This document shows, in pieces, positions 41,267-50,165 of a DNA stretch of 64,000 bases. The DNA comes from JAFGBM01 sp964610155 (GTDB lineage Bacteria > Actinomycetota > Actinomycetes > Actinomycetales > Demequinaceae), in assembly GCA_964610155.1 (NCBI GenBank), contig CAZSUY010000006.1:1-64000 (forward strand), read 5' to 3'. A program made the translations under genes and the position numbers. Each line of letters starts with the position of its first letter. Position 1 is the first letter of the stretch. The notes under the pieces were generated by a model that ran no database searches, was not told the DNA's origin, and was given only the letters and a program-made list of their open reading frames with translations.

Positions 41267-43690
41267 CTAGGCGCACTTGGTTCCCGACACCGCTCGATAA
41301 TTCGATATCCGGGTTTCTGATTTGACCAGCTCCCCATCGAGGTAGACGTTACGCGTGTCCGAGATCGAGAAACCGCTCTTCGACGATGAGGGATGGCATG
41401 GTGTGGTCGTCACCGTCTTGTACCCACCACCCCTAATGTTGTATTTTCCCGATGTGCTCCCCTCGACGGTGTAGTACGGGGTGGACCAGATGTCGACGCG
41501 GAGGCCCGCGTCTTCCACATAGGCATTGAACATGAGTGCATAAGGAGTGTCATTTTTAAGCCGCATGTCTATCCCTGTCGCAATCGCAGCATCCCGGCCA
41601 GCGGGGTACCGGGAAAACCACTCGGTGTGAGGACGACGTTCGACGATATCGATCCCGGTCAAGTAACCGGCGACGTAGGCGGTGGTCGCGATCTGGCAAA
41701 GGCCGCCGCCGATACCGCTCGTATGCACTCCTCCGACGACGACTCCGGCGCTGATATAGCCGTGTGCACGATCGATGGGGCCGATCGCCTCGGTGATACT
41801 AAACGACTCTCCCGGTTGAAGAATCAACCCAGACAACCTGCTGGCTGCGTTTGCGATGTTGTGTTCCCTAGAGGGTTCCCGGGGAGTGAACTTCGTGTAG
41901 GAGGTCGAGATGAGTTCCTTGAAATCGGAACTCTCTAGGGCCTCGGGGGTAACGGCCGCCGGGGTCTCGATGATCGGCAACACACCCTCTCGGGTAACAC
42001 TTGTCACGGCAAGCGTGGCCGCCTCCTCGAGGGCAGCGGTATCGAGGGTACGGGCCGGTGTCCCCGGGTTGACAACTAGAAGATGCGCGGAATTGAAGAC
42101 CATGGAAGCATCTACCGCGGTGTTTTCCACCTGAGGGAGCCGCTCGAAAACCAGCTCGCGCATGGCGTCCCCGTCCATCGTGAGGTTGAAATGCGAACCG
42201 TTTGTCACGACCACACCGTGGGCAATCACATCCTCGGGCGTTAAGGTCACGGAACCATTCGGGCTCGTGAGGGTCGCAGGAGAGGAAAGCACGAGGTCGT
42301 TGACGGCATGGGCGAACCTAATTGCCTCCTCCGTGTCGAGGGTAGGGGCAGTGATTACAGCGGGTACCTCGATCCGGGTCTCTGCTGGCCAGGACTCAAG
42401 AACAATTCGCGAAAGGTCGTCCGTATTCACCGCAATGGCGTCCTGACTCGCGTGTACCATGGCTCCGGTCGACCAAAGAGTCACCTCGGCATTCCTAACA
42501 TCCTGATTGAGGATCGTGGCCGTCTCCGCTATCGCCCGATCGAAAACCAACTCATCGACGATCACGACTGGGGCTACCGGGCCAGCGCCGACCGCCTGAT
42601 GCCAGAGAGCCGATGGAGACCACGAGAATCCAGTCAGGGAGTCGAGAGTGGCATCAAGGTCAAACGTAAGCCCCAGGTCTTCCGGGCTTGCTGCAACCGC
42701 CTGGTTGTGCGCCGATATTCGGACCATCGTCGATGAGGCCTCAGCCAACCGAGCCTCAAGAACGCCCCTAGCCTCTGCGGTGGACATCCCCCCAACATCG
42801 ACGCCGAGCACTGTCGTCTCGGGGGCAACCCGAGGCGCGACGGACACCTGTGCAAGTAAATATCCGGCAACTATAACCGCACCGGCTCCGGCGGTGATCC
42901 ATAGTCGGGGACGTGGTGGCTGAGCCGCCCATACATCCCGGATCCTCTGAATCCACCGTCCGAAGGCGTCGCCTATCCATCTCAGTGCCTGCCCAATACG
43001 CTTGAGGGCGAGGCGACCCACCCGGATGATTGCCTTCCCCGTTCGGCCTAGCGCGACGCTGATCGCCCGGCCAGCAGTGGCCACCATTCCAGCAATGGCG
43101 ACAGCAGCTACCCCTATCGCCTTTCCCGTGTGACGCAGCGCGACGCCGATCGCCCGGCCAGATGCGGCGCCGGTTCGAACGATTGCCCTACCCCCTTGAG
43201 CAAGGGCCTTCCCGGTGCGACTCAGAGCCATACCCGCCCACCGGGCTGCGATTCCCAGACCCGTCAGGACGCGCCCGGCCGCCTGCCTAGTACGAGCATT
43301 CCTGACGACCTCAGAGTCGACCTCCTCGTCGGGAGACTCCTCCTCCACCTCAACCTCGGCGGAAGACTCCTCCTCGGATACTGAAACCGACGCCGCCTCG
43401 ACGACCGGAGCCATCCGGGCTCCTGTCCCGGGGGCAACCTCCGCCGCTAGATCGGCCCCACGTGCCCGTGCCGCGTTTCCTGCCTCAGCGATCCGGGCCT
43501 CTGTCCGCCGCGCACGGCTGGTTGAAATACCGCTCCACATCCGCTCGGCGGTAGCCCCAATTTCCCGCCCCGCGGTGAGGACTATCCGTCCTGCGGCTCG
43601 GGTTCCCCTTCCCACGCCAACGATGACGGCGCGCCCTGCCCCAACAACCGCCCGGGTGAAGGCCGCCTCAGTCGGTTCATCGTCGTTCAT
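41267..43690 (-). CDS. VanW-domain surface protein with long repetitive N-terminus
   Basis: 807 residues. Residues 1-260 are charged and alanine-rich: an acidic stretch (VSEEESSAEVEVEEES) then amphipathic, basic helices repeating the unit R-A-I-x-V-A-L-x-x-TGKAI (about 179-192 and 208-221). A transmembrane helix (about 263-281) anchors it. Outside are peptidoglycan-binding-like repeats (G5/YoaR-like, about 300-580) and a VanW domain (about 597-745; ILQPGESFSITEAIGP, GGGLCQIATTAYVAG), ending in a Cys-containing tail. VanW's reaction is unknown; such proteins are linked to cell-wall or glycopeptide functions. Overlaps the upstream small gene by 14 nt. Confidence 0.8.
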   Translation of the reverse strand: MNDDEPTEAAFTRAVVGAGRAVIVGVGRGTRAAGRIVLTAGREIGATAERMWSGISTSRARRTEARIAEAGNAARARGADLAAEVAPGTGARMAPVVEAASVSVSEEESSAEVEVEEESPDEEVDSEVVRNARTRQAAGRVLTGLGIAARWAGMALSRTGKALAQGGRAIVRTGAASGRAIGVALRHTGKAIGVAAVAIAGMVATAGRAISVALGRTGKAIIRVGRLALKRIGQALRWIGDAFGRWIQRIRDVWAAQPPRPRLWITAGAGAVIVAGYLLAQVSVAPRVAPETTVLGVDVGGMSTAEARGVLEARLAEASSTMVRISAHNQAVAASPEDLGLTFDLDATLDSLTGFSWSPSALWHQAVGAGPVAPVVIVDELVFDRAIAETATILNQDVRNAEVTLWSTGAMVHASQDAIAVNTDDLSRIVLESWPAETRIEVPAVITAPTLDTEEAIRFAHAVNDLVLSSPATLTSPNGSVTLTPEDVIAHGVVVTNGSHFNLTMDGDAMRELVFERLPQVENTAVDASMVFNSAHLLVVNPGTPARTLDTAALEEAATLAVTSVTREGVLPIIETPAAVTPEALESSDFKELISTSYTKFTPREPSREHNIANAASRLSGLILQPGESFSITEAIGPIDRAHGYISAGVVVGGVHTSGIGGGLCQIATTAYVAGYLTGIDIVERRPHTEWFSRYPAGRDAAIATGIDMRLKNDTPYALMFNAYVEDAGLRVDIWSTPYYTVEGSTSGKYNIRGGGYKTVTTTPCHPSSSKSGFSISDTRNVYLDGELVKSETRISNYRAVSGTKCA
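43028..43156 (-). repeat. Imperfect 87-nt tandem repeat within the VanW-type gene
   Basis: Codes for two copies of the R-A-I-x-V-A-L-x-x-T-G-K-A-I unit, 29 codons apart, visible at DNA level as near-identical CGACGC-TGATCGCCCGG-like segments around 43050-43075 and 43136-43161. Confidence 0.7.
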
Positions 43691-44036
43691 GAGCGCCTTC
43701 CGTCACAAACCGTCTGGGGATGAAGGCAGGAACTACCGCCGCGATCGAACCCCCGAAGATCCATACCTTTCCGAGCGTGTCGTCAACGATCACGATCGAC
43801 TCCCCAGGTCCACGTAGGTAGTACAAGAATAGAACGACCACAATCCATGTCTGTGCGAAGACCAATAATCCTGTCCAGGACTTCCAGGCTCGCGCACACG
43901 TCCCCGCAGCGAGAACCAAGGTCAAGACGCAGGCCGCCCCCCAATACGGCTCATACCGGTGCCCCCCCGTACCTACAAGCCCCACGGTGATCCCCAAGAA
44001 CGCGAGGGCGCCATAGGGCCAAATCATGCGGAACAT
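43677..44036 (-). CDS. Small membrane protein
   Basis: About 119 residues from the ATG at 44036 (MFRMIWPYGALAFLG); an upstream in-frame stretch to 44147 overlaps the preceding gene and is rejected. Three or four hydrophobic helices (ACVLTLVLAAGTCARAWK, LLVFAQTWIVVVLFLYYL, IFGGSIAAVVPAFIP). Its last 14 nt overlap the start of the VanW-type gene. No family recognised; start codon uncertain. Confidence 0.55.
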   Translation of the reverse strand: MFRMIWPYGALAFLGITVGLVGTGGHRYEPYWGAACVLTLVLAAGTCARAWKSWTGLLVFAQTWIVVVLFLYYLRGPGESIVIVDDTLGKVWIFGGSIAAVVPAFIPRRFVTEGAHERR

Positions 44037-44073
44037 GCCCACCACAATAAGGCCTGTGCGAATGTGTTCCGCG

Positions 44074-44478
44074 CTAAATGAAGAGTGTGAGATACCAAAA
44101 GAGGATTCCCAGCACAACCGCGATCGGCACCGATACCAGGAGTCCATACCCGAGGTACCTCAGATCGGGTCGTTTAGTTAGCATGAGCGGAGATCCAAGA
44201 ATGGCGGGAGGGACCGCCACGATGACTCCAAGCGCCCCATCCGACCAGTACCAGGCCCCCACCATCATCGCCAGGCCAAATAGCGCACCAAGAATGACCT
44301 CGAACCAAGCCATCCCCGCCCCGCCAAGGGCGTCGTCCGAGCCGGATCCTTCCTGGGTCTCCGCCAACTCCGCGGAGGTGCGGAGGCGCTCAGGCGAAAT
44401 CTCCTCCCAGGACACCGTCGGTGTTGCCTTTGGGTCATCAGAATCGTCCGGCAAGGAAAGGTCCATGACCTGACTCAT
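44074..44478 (-). CDS. Small membrane protein with acidic N-terminus
   Basis: 134 residues from the ATG at 44478, chosen because TACGCT lies 7 nt before it (a TTG seven codons upstream also opens the frame). An acidic N-terminal tail (DLSLPDDSDDPKATPTV, SWEEISPERLR) is followed by three hydrophobic segments (AWFEVILGALFGLAMMVGAW, GVIVAVPPAILGSPLMLT, YGLLVSVPIAVVLGILFW). Likely read with the next small membrane gene. Function unknown. Confidence 0.6.
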   Translation of the reverse strand: MSQVMDLSLPDDSDDPKATPTVSWEEISPERLRTSAELAETQEGSGSDDALGGAGMAWFEVILGALFGLAMMVGAWYWSDGALGVIVAVPPAILGSPLMLTKRPDLRYLGYGLLVSVPIAVVLGILFWYLTLFI

Positions 44479-44551
44479 ATCATCGAGCGTATTGGACAAA
44501 CGCGAAACCGGGAAGAGTTACAACCCGAGGTCTACCTCACACATGGAAGGC

Positions 44552-45631
44552 CTAAGTATTGAACCGGAACTCGACCACGTCTCCCTCGGCCATGACGTAG
44601 TCCTTTCCCTCCATACGCACCCACCCCCGCGCTCGAGCCTCGACGATCGATCGAGCCTCGACAAGGTGCGCGTAGGACACGATCTCGGCCTTGATGAATC
44701 CCCGCTCGAAGTCGGTGTGGATGACTCCTGCGGCCTGGGGGGCGGTCCACCCCTTGTGGATGGTCCAGGCTCGCGCCTCCTTCGGTCCTGCGGTCAGAAA
44801 GGTCTGAAGGCCCAGGGTATCGAACCCCACCGTGGCCAACTGATCGAGCCCCGATTCGGATTGTCCGGACGCCTCAAGCATCTCGCGGGCCTCATCCGGA
44901 GTCAGGTCCACGAGCTCGGATTCAAACTTCGCGTCGAGAACGATCGCCTTCGCCGGGGTGGCAGCCTCCTCCAGGGAAGCCCTACGGGACGAGTCGGCAA
45001 GGGTGGCCTCATCGGCGTTGAAGACATAGATGAAGGGCTTCGCAGTCAGCAGGGTCAGCTCGCGAATGAGGGCGGCGTCGAAGCCTGGCGTCGCAGCCGA
45101 AATGGGCCTACCCGAAGACAGCACCTCCTTCGCGCGTTGGCATTCCTTGAGGAACTCTGGGGAGGCCTTCCTATTTCGAACATCCTTCTCGACCCTCGTA
45201 ATAACCTTCTCGATGGTCTGAAGGTCGGCGAGGATCAGTTCCGTGATGATGGTCTCGATGTCGGAAGCGACGTCGATCCGCCCATCGATGTGGACCACAT
45301 CAGGATCCTCGAAGACCCTGGTGACCAGGCAGATGGCATCGGCCTCCCTAATGTGCGAGAGGAACGCGTTTCCCAACCCCTCTCCCTCCGATGCACCTTT
45401 TACGATTCCGGCGATGTCGACGAAACTCACCGTCGCGGGAACGACGCGCTCGGAGTGGAAGATCTCCGCCAGGACGGCGAGGCGAGGATCTGGAAGCGGT
45501 ACGACGCCGATATTGGGTTCGATCGTGGCGAAGGGATAGTTGGCGGCGAGCACGCTAGCCCGCGTGAGGGCGTTGAAGAGAGTCGATTTGCCGACGTTCG
45601 GCAGCCCGACGATCCCGATAGTGAGGGCCAC
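44552..45631 (-). CDS. ychF: Ribosome-binding ATPase YchF
   Basis: 359 residues of the OBG-like YchF ATPase, which binds ribosomes and acts in translation and oxidative-stress responses. Motifs: P-loop GLPNVGKSTLFNAL, FVDIAGIVKGASEGEGLG, NADE (specificity switch to ATP), and C-terminal TGS domain (GWTAPQAAGVIHTDFERG, FIKAEIVSYAHL). Start GTG at 45631 is exactly 6 nt after TAGACT. Confidence 0.93.
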   Translation of the reverse strand: MALTIGIVGLPNVGKSTLFNALTRASVLAANYPFATIEPNIGVVPLPDPRLAVLAEIFHSERVVPATVSFVDIAGIVKGASEGEGLGNAFLSHIREADAICLVTRVFEDPDVVHIDGRIDVASDIETIITELILADLQTIEKVITRVEKDVRNRKASPEFLKECQRAKEVLSSGRPISAATPGFDAALIRELTLLTAKPFIYVFNADEATLADSSRRASLEEAATPAKAIVLDAKFESELVDLTPDEAREMLEASGQSESGLDQLATVGFDTLGLQTFLTAGPKEARAWTIHKGWTAPQAAGVIHTDFERGFIKAEIVSYAHLVEARSIVEARARGWVRMEGKDYVMAEGDVVEFRFNT

Positions 45632-45637
45632 GCGGCG

Positions 45638-45643
45638 AGTCTA
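45638..45643 (-). promoter_or_regulatory. -10 element of ychF, leaderless
   Basis: TAGACT on the minus strand, exactly 6 nt before the GTG at 45631. Confidence 0.6.
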
Positions 45644-45752
45644 CCGGGGGTTCGGGTTACACCCTGGCGTCCGCCGTGTCGAGCGCCGAGCCGAGGCTGG
45701 ATGCGGCAGCAAGAAGTGCCCCATTGTCGCCGCTCCGTGCCAGAGTTGACCC

Positions 45753-47039
45753 ATGATCCAGGCACTTTTCGCGGTTGGGGGCTTCGTCGTCGGAGCCGCC
45801 CTCGCGTATTCCATAGCGGTCGCCCGCTCATCCACCCGCACAGAGGCGGTTGCCAACCGGCGCGCCGACGAGCGCGAGGCGCGGGTTCGCACCGAGGCCG
45901 ATCAGCGGATTGCGGACATCAAAGAGGCCCACCTCGCCCTCAAGGACGAACTGAAGGTCCTATCCGCCGATGTTCTCACCCAGAACACCCGCCAGTTCCT
46001 CGACATGGCCGACGAACGGTTCAAGCGCACAGCGGTCCAGCACGACGCCGAACTCGCCAAGCGGGAGGAGGCCGTCAAGAAGATGGTCGAGCCCGTCTCC
46101 AAGGCGCTGGACGACGTCAGGCGCCAGACGACGGAGGCCGAGCGCCTGCGCTCGGAGGGACAGGCGGCGCTCCGGGAACAGGTCATCCAGATGATCTCCG
46201 CCTCGGACAAGCTCGATAAGAAGACGACGGACTTCATCAACACGTTGCGGCGCTCCGACGTCCGCGGCAACTGGGGAGAGGTAGCGCTCGAGCGAGTCGT
46301 CGAACTTGCGGGTTTGCGCGAACACGCCGACTTCTCGCGGCAATCAAGCGTCAAGGACGACGATGGACGAAACATGCGCCCCGACCTTGTCGTCCATCTT
46401 CCAGCAAACCGCGAGGTGGTGATCGATGCAAAGGTCGCCTGGTCTGCACTCATCGAAGCATTTGACACCGAGGACGACGCGGTACGTGCGGATCGCCTCG
46501 CCGCACATGCTCAGCAGGTCAAGAAACATGTTGACGACCTTGCGAGCAAGAAATACTGGCAGCAGTTCGCGACTGCCCCCGACTTTGTCGTCATGTTTAT
46601 GCCATCGGAGGCGTTCTTCCAAGCCGCGGTCGAGCAGGATGCCTCGCTCCAGGAGTACGCGCTAGAACGAAATGTCGTGATGGCTACGCCCGCGATCCTT
46701 GTAGCAATGCTTCGGACGGTGGCCCTGGCCTGGCGCGAGGATGCCCTCGCGGCCAACGCCCACGAGGTCCTCACGGCTGGCCAAGCACTACACCGTCGAC
46801 TCGCGACCATGGGCGAACACCTCGTGAAGCTCGGGCGTGCGATCGACAGCGCGGGAAAGGCGTACGACGGTGTGGTCGGATCGTATGAGCACTCAGTACT
46901 CCCGGGTTCACGCCGCCTTGCGGAACTCAAGGTGATCGATAAGCCACTCGACGCTCCAGAAGCGCTCGACCTCCACACTCGGCCGGTCCGCGCAATCGAA
47001 GGCGCCGACGACGATCCGAGCGAAGGATCCGAGGACTAG
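45753..47039 (+). CDS. rmuC: DNA recombination protein RmuC
   Basis: 428 residues: an N-terminal membrane helix (ALFAVGGFVVGAALAYSIAV), a long coiled coil (about 40-150), then the RmuC nuclease-like core (KTTDFINTLRRSDVRGNWGE, VIDAKVAWSALIEAFD, VVMFMPSEAFFQAA). RmuC-family proteins limit DNA inversions and aid recombination. A weak -10 CAGAGT lies 6 nt before the ATG. Its stop is within the shared CTAG that also ends the convergent ispH gene. Confidence 0.92.
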   Translation: MIQALFAVGGFVVGAALAYSIAVARSSTRTEAVANRRADEREARVRTEADQRIADIKEAHLALKDELKVLSADVLTQNTRQFLDMADERFKRTAVQHDAELAKREEAVKKMVEPVSKALDDVRRQTTEAERLRSEGQAALREQVIQMISASDKLDKKTTDFINTLRRSDVRGNWGEVALERVVELAGLREHADFSRQSSVKDDDGRNMRPDLVVHLPANREVVIDAKVAWSALIEAFDTEDDAVRADRLAAHAQQVKKHVDDLASKKYWQQFATAPDFVVMFMPSEAFFQAAVEQDASLQEYALERNVVMATPAILVAMLRTVALAWREDALAANAHEVLTAGQALHRRLATMGEHLVKLGRAIDSAGKAYDGVVGSYEHSVLPGSRRLAELKVIDKPLDAPEALDLHTRPVRAIEGADDDPSEGSED

Positions 47040-48010
47040 GACCGAGCGCGCTCGTCGCGTGCCCGGATGTCTGCACGGATTTCATGGGGCAGGGAGAACA
47101 TGAGGTCCTCCGTCGCCGTCCGGACCTCTTCGACCTCACCGTAGCCACGTTCTTTCAGAGCCTCAAGGAGGTCCCGAACAAGGATCTCCGGAACGGAGGC
47201 GCCGGAGGTCACCCCCACCGTCGTCACACCATCGAACCAGGCATCCTCGAGTTCCTTGGCGTAGTCGATCCGGTGCGCCGCCCCAGCACCCGATTGAAGG
47301 GCGACCTCGACCAGTCGTACGGAGTTGGAGGAGTTCGCGCTCCCCACCACGATGACGAGGCCGCACTCCGGGGCGATCTTCTTGACCGCCACCTGGCGAT
47401 TCTGAGTCGCATAGCAGATGTCATCGCTCGGAGGATCCTGAAGGTTGGGAAAGCGCGAACGGAGACGCCTGACGGTCTCCATGGTCTCATCGACACTCAG
47501 CGTGGTCTGAGACAGCCACACGACCTGGTCGGGGTCGGGAACCTCGACCGTGTCGGCCTCCTCGGGGGTGTTCACCACGATGGTGTTTGCGGGAGCCTCC
47601 CCCGCTGTGCCCTCGACCTCCTCGTGACCCTCATGACCAATGAGAAGGATCGTCTGATCCGAACGGGCGAAGCGGACGGCCTCCTTGTGGACCTTGGCCA
47701 CGAGCGGACAGGTCGCGTCTATCGTGAGGAGGCCGCGAGAAGCCGCAGCCTCCCTGACCGCGGGTGATACCCCGTGGGCCGAGAAAACGACCCGCGCGCC
47801 CTCGGGCACATCGTCTGTGCACGGAACGAAGATGGCACCACGCTTGCTCAGGGTCTCGACAACATATTTGTTGTGAACAATCTCCTTGCGCACGTAGATC
47901 GGAGGACCATGAAGTTCCAGGGCCTTCTCGACGGCCATGACGGCTCGATCGACCCCAGCGCAGTATCCGCGGGGGGCAGCGAGGAGCACGTGCTTGTTGG
48001 GGGTGGGCAC
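47036..48010 (-). CDS. ispH: 4-hydroxy-3-methylbut-2-enyl diphosphate reductase
   Basis: Final step of the MEP isoprenoid pathway; uses a [4Fe-4S] cluster. 324 residues from the GTG at 48010, which is exactly 6 nt after a near-consensus -10 TAGAAT (48022-48017); a GTG at 48016 is also in frame. Cluster Cys are in RGYCAGVDRAV, DATCPLVAKVHKEA and DDICYATQNRQ; the E-binding residues VIVGSANSSNSVRL are present. Isoprenoids feed menaquinone (menG is also in the window). Confidence 0.94.
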   Translation of the reverse strand: MPTPNKHVLLAAPRGYCAGVDRAVMAVEKALELHGPPIYVRKEIVHNKYVVETLSKRGAIFVPCTDDVPEGARVVFSAHGVSPAVREAAASRGLLTIDATCPLVAKVHKEAVRFARSDQTILLIGHEGHEEVEGTAGEAPANTIVVNTPEEADTVEVPDPDQVVWLSQTTLSVDETMETVRRLRSRFPNLQDPPSDDICYATQNRQVAVKKIAPECGLVIVVGSANSSNSVRLVEVALQSGAGAAHRIDYAKELEDAWFDGVTTVGVTSGASVPEILVRDLLEALKERGYGEVEEVRTATEDLMFSLPHEIRADIRARDERARS

Positions 48011-48016
48011 TCCCAC

Positions 48017-48022
48017 ATTCTA
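48017..48022 (-). promoter_or_regulatory. -10 element of ispH, leaderless
   Basis: TAGAAT on the minus strand (48022 to 48017), 6 nt before the GTG at 48010. The divergent xseA has CACGCT at 48028-48033, also 6 nt before its GTG. Confidence 0.65.
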
Positions 48023-48039
48023 CGTGGCACGCTGGTGCA

Positions 48040-49266
48040 GTGACCTTGCCCGAGACCGCAGTCGACACCTCGGCCGAGCACCCGTGGCCGGTCCGACACC
48101 TTTCACACAAGATCAAAGACCACGTGGAGCGAATGCCCGCCGTGTGGGTCGAGGGTCAGGTCCTCAATCTCAAGCGGTGGCGTCACCTTTACTTTCTATC
48201 CGTGCGCGATGCCGAGGAGGACGTCTCGATCTCGGCCACCCTGCCCGCCGCGAACGTCGAGGCGCTCGCCGAGCCTCTCACCGATGGCTCCCGGGTCATC
48301 CTTCACGCCAAACCCGCGTGGTGGCTGAAGAACGGAACCCTTCAGCTCGAAGCCCGAGAGGTCCGGACCGTGGGTTTCGGCGAACTCCTCGCACGGATCG
48401 AGGAACTCCGCGAACGCCTGGCTGCCGAGGGCCTATTCGCTGATGAGCGCAAGGTTCCCCTACCCTTCGCCCCTAGGCTCATCGGCCTCATCTGCGCCAA
48501 CCAGGGGGATGCTGAACACGACGTCGTCGTGAATGCCTCATCCCGCTGGCCTACTGTCCGATTCGAGATCCGCCGGGTTACGGTCCAGGGGGCCAGCTGT
48601 GTGCCGGAGACCTCGGCGGCCATTCGTGAACTCGACGCCCATCCGGGGGTGGAGGTCATCGTCGTCACCCGAGGAGGCGGATCGTTCGAGGACCTCCTCC
48701 CCTTCAGTTCGGAAGCCCTGATCCGGATAGCAGCCGAGTGCGTCACCCCCCTGGTGAGCGCCATTGGGCATGAGAAGGACGCTCCCCTGCTCGATCTTGT
48801 CGCGGACTTCCGAGCCTCTACCCCAACGGACGCCGGCAAGCGCATCGTCCCCGATGCCGCCGAAGAACGCCGGGCGGTCACGAGGGCGCTCCTCGCGATG
48901 AGGTCGGCCATCGATGCGAGGCTAGACCGAGAGGCTCAGGCCTTGCTCGCAACCGTGACCCGACCCGTCCTGGTATATCCAGACCGCCTTATCGATCCCC
49001 ATCTCCTTGAGGTGGCCAGGCAGAGGACGGCGGGGTGGCGGGCCTTCACGACGATCCTGGGAGACCACCGGGGCTCCCTCGAACGCTTGATCGTCAACCT
49101 CCGCGCGCTTTCCCCACAATCCACTCTTGACCGCGGATACGCGGTCGTCCGCGACCCGAAGAAGGGAATCGTCCGGGATGCGTCTGCGCTCGCTCCAGGC
49201 GTGGAGGTGTCGATGAGGTTCGCCGTCGGTGCGGCGGAGGCTCAGGTCACGTCGGTGACTCCATAG
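48040..49266 (+). CDS. xseA: Exodeoxyribonuclease VII large subunit
   Basis: 408 residues: N-terminal OB-fold (VRHLSHKIKDHVERMPAVWV) and a nuclease core with VVTRGGGSFEDLLPF, SAIGHEKDAPLLDLVADF and RASTPTDAGKRIVPD; C-terminal coiled coil (RGYAVVRDPKKG in the tail). Forms ExoVII with XseB and degrades single-stranded DNA. GTG start at 48040. Unusually, two strong stem-loops and a minus-strand gene separate it from xseB. Confidence 0.93.
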   Translation: MTLPETAVDTSAEHPWPVRHLSHKIKDHVERMPAVWVEGQVLNLKRWRHLYFLSVRDAEEDVSISATLPAANVEALAEPLTDGSRVILHAKPAWWLKNGTLQLEAREVRTVGFGELLARIEELRERLAAEGLFADERKVPLPFAPRLIGLICANQGDAEHDVVVNASSRWPTVRFEIRRVTVQGASCVPETSAAIRELDAHPGVEVIVVTRGGGSFEDLLPFSSEALIRIAAECVTPLVSAIGHEKDAPLLDLVADFRASTPTDAGKRIVPDAAEERRAVTRALLAMRSAIDARLDREAQALLATVTRPVLVYPDRLIDPHLLEVARQRTAGWRAFTTILGDHRGSLERLIVNLRALSPQSTLDRGYAVVRDPKKGIVRDASALAPGVEVSMRFAVGAAEAQVTSVTP

Positions 49267-49280
49267 TCCAAGCAGCGTTT

Positions 49281-49312
49281 GGGGCGGCCACCCCCGATCA
49301 GGTGGTCGCCCC
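49281..49312 (+). terminator. Strong stem-loop after xseA
   Basis: A 12-bp stem (GGGGCGGCCACC/GGTGGTCGCCCC, one G-U) with an 8-nt loop CCCGATCA, starting 15 nt after the xseA stop. No T-run. Confidence 0.7.
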
Positions 49313-49334
49313 ACTACAAGCCCCGGTCAGCCCA

Positions 49335-49365
49335 GGTTCGCCTCTCCCTCAGCTAGAGGCGAACC
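49335..49365. terminator. Bidirectional stem-loop between xseA and the LRV gene
   Basis: GGTTCGCCTC (49335-49344), 11-nt loop, GAGGCGAACC (49356-49365): a perfect 10-bp stem. It contains the stop of the minus-strand gene at 49349, so it can serve as terminator for that gene and as backstop for xseA transcripts. Confidence 0.65.
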
Positions 49366-49798
49366 CAACCTGTCCGAACACTGGTTGTGCTCCATCGGAA
49401 GACTTGCTGGATTTCGCCCGTTCCTTCGCTCCCGTGGCGATCTCTTTCATCCCGGACTTGGCCAGCCTCGCCAGAATCTTGTCGGGGAGGGTCGGGCACC
49501 TGAGAAGTGCGAAAAGAACCTCCGAACTCTGGTCTTCTGCGAGGGTTTCCCTGAGTCCCACCGGCATGTCAGCGCGAGGGTTCCTGGCCACACCGGCACG
49601 CACGGCCGGGGTGCCATCCGAGGCGAGGACGACCAGAGTGGTAAGGGGAGTCTGCGGGGCCTCAGCCACCGCAGCACGGATCTTGGCTTCGTGGGATCGT
49701 GCCAGTTGTGCGAGATCGGCGTCGCCATTGACGGATGCCATTGCTTTCTGGACACTTCCCAATGCGGTTGTTTCACGCACATAGTCTTCGCTGTACAT
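49349..49798 (-). CDS. HEAT/LRV-like repeat protein, paralogue 1
   Basis: 149 residues, helical, composed of alternating short helices like leucine-rich-repeat-variant or HEAT proteins: LAQLARSHEAKIRAAVAEA, LTTLVVLASDGTPAVRAGVA, LRETLAEDQSSEVLFALLR, then a basic tail. No catalytic motif; probably a protein- or nucleic-acid-binding scaffold. Transcribed toward xseA. A paralogue (51082-51465) sits on the other side of the xseB-kinase unit, on the same strand. Confidence 0.65.
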   Translation of the reverse strand: MYSEDYVRETTALGSVQKAMASVNGDADLAQLARSHEAKIRAAVAEAPQTPLTTLVVLASDGTPAVRAGVARNPRADMPVGLRETLAEDQSSEVLFALLRCPTLPDKILARLAKSGMKEIATGAKERAKSSKSSDGAQPVFGQVGFASS

Positions 49799-49936
49799 TT
49801 CGTTTCACCCCATTGTGAGACGTTAGTTTTTCTGTTGCACCCAATGAGAGGCGCGGTCAAATCGATCATGACGCCCACCTCCCCGAATGTGACGAAGGAC
49901 CCAACTCGATCCCACGTAGACCCCCCCCATTTAAGG

Positions 49937-49942
49937 TAGCCT
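49937..49942 (+). promoter_or_regulatory. -10 element of xseB, leaderless
   Basis: TAGCCT at 49937-49942, 7 nt before the GTG at 49950. Confidence 0.55.
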
Positions 49943-49949
49943 CAGGGAT

Positions 49950-50165
49950 GTGACGGCCCCTAAAAACGTTGATGGACTGTCCTACGAGCAGGCTCGCGAC
50001 GAACTGACCGGAATCGTCGCCAAACTCGAGGCTGGGGCCGTGACCCTCGATGACTCGCTCGCCCTCTGGGAGCGGGGTGAGGCCCTCGCCGTGCGATGTC
50101 AGAACCTGCTGGAGGGCGCCCGCAAACGCATCGAGAAGACCAGGGGCGAGGAGGGCGAGGAGTGA
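49950..50165 (+). CDS. xseB: Exodeoxyribonuclease VII small subunit
   Basis: 71 residues with the XseB coiled-coil pattern LSYEQARDELTGIVAKLEAG then LDDSLALWERGEALAVRCQN, LLEGARKRIEKTRGE. Six or more copies surround one XseA. Own promoter. Its stop overlaps the downstream kinase start by 4 nt (GTGA). Confidence 0.9.
   Translation: MTAPKNVDGLSYEQARDELTGIVAKLEAGAVTLDDSLALWERGEALAVRCQNLLEGARKRIEKTRGEEGEE

Noticed and set aside
44492..46219. 575-codon frame antisense to ychF
   Set aside because: Low-complexity composition typical of G+C-rich antisense; ychF is unmistakable on the other strand.
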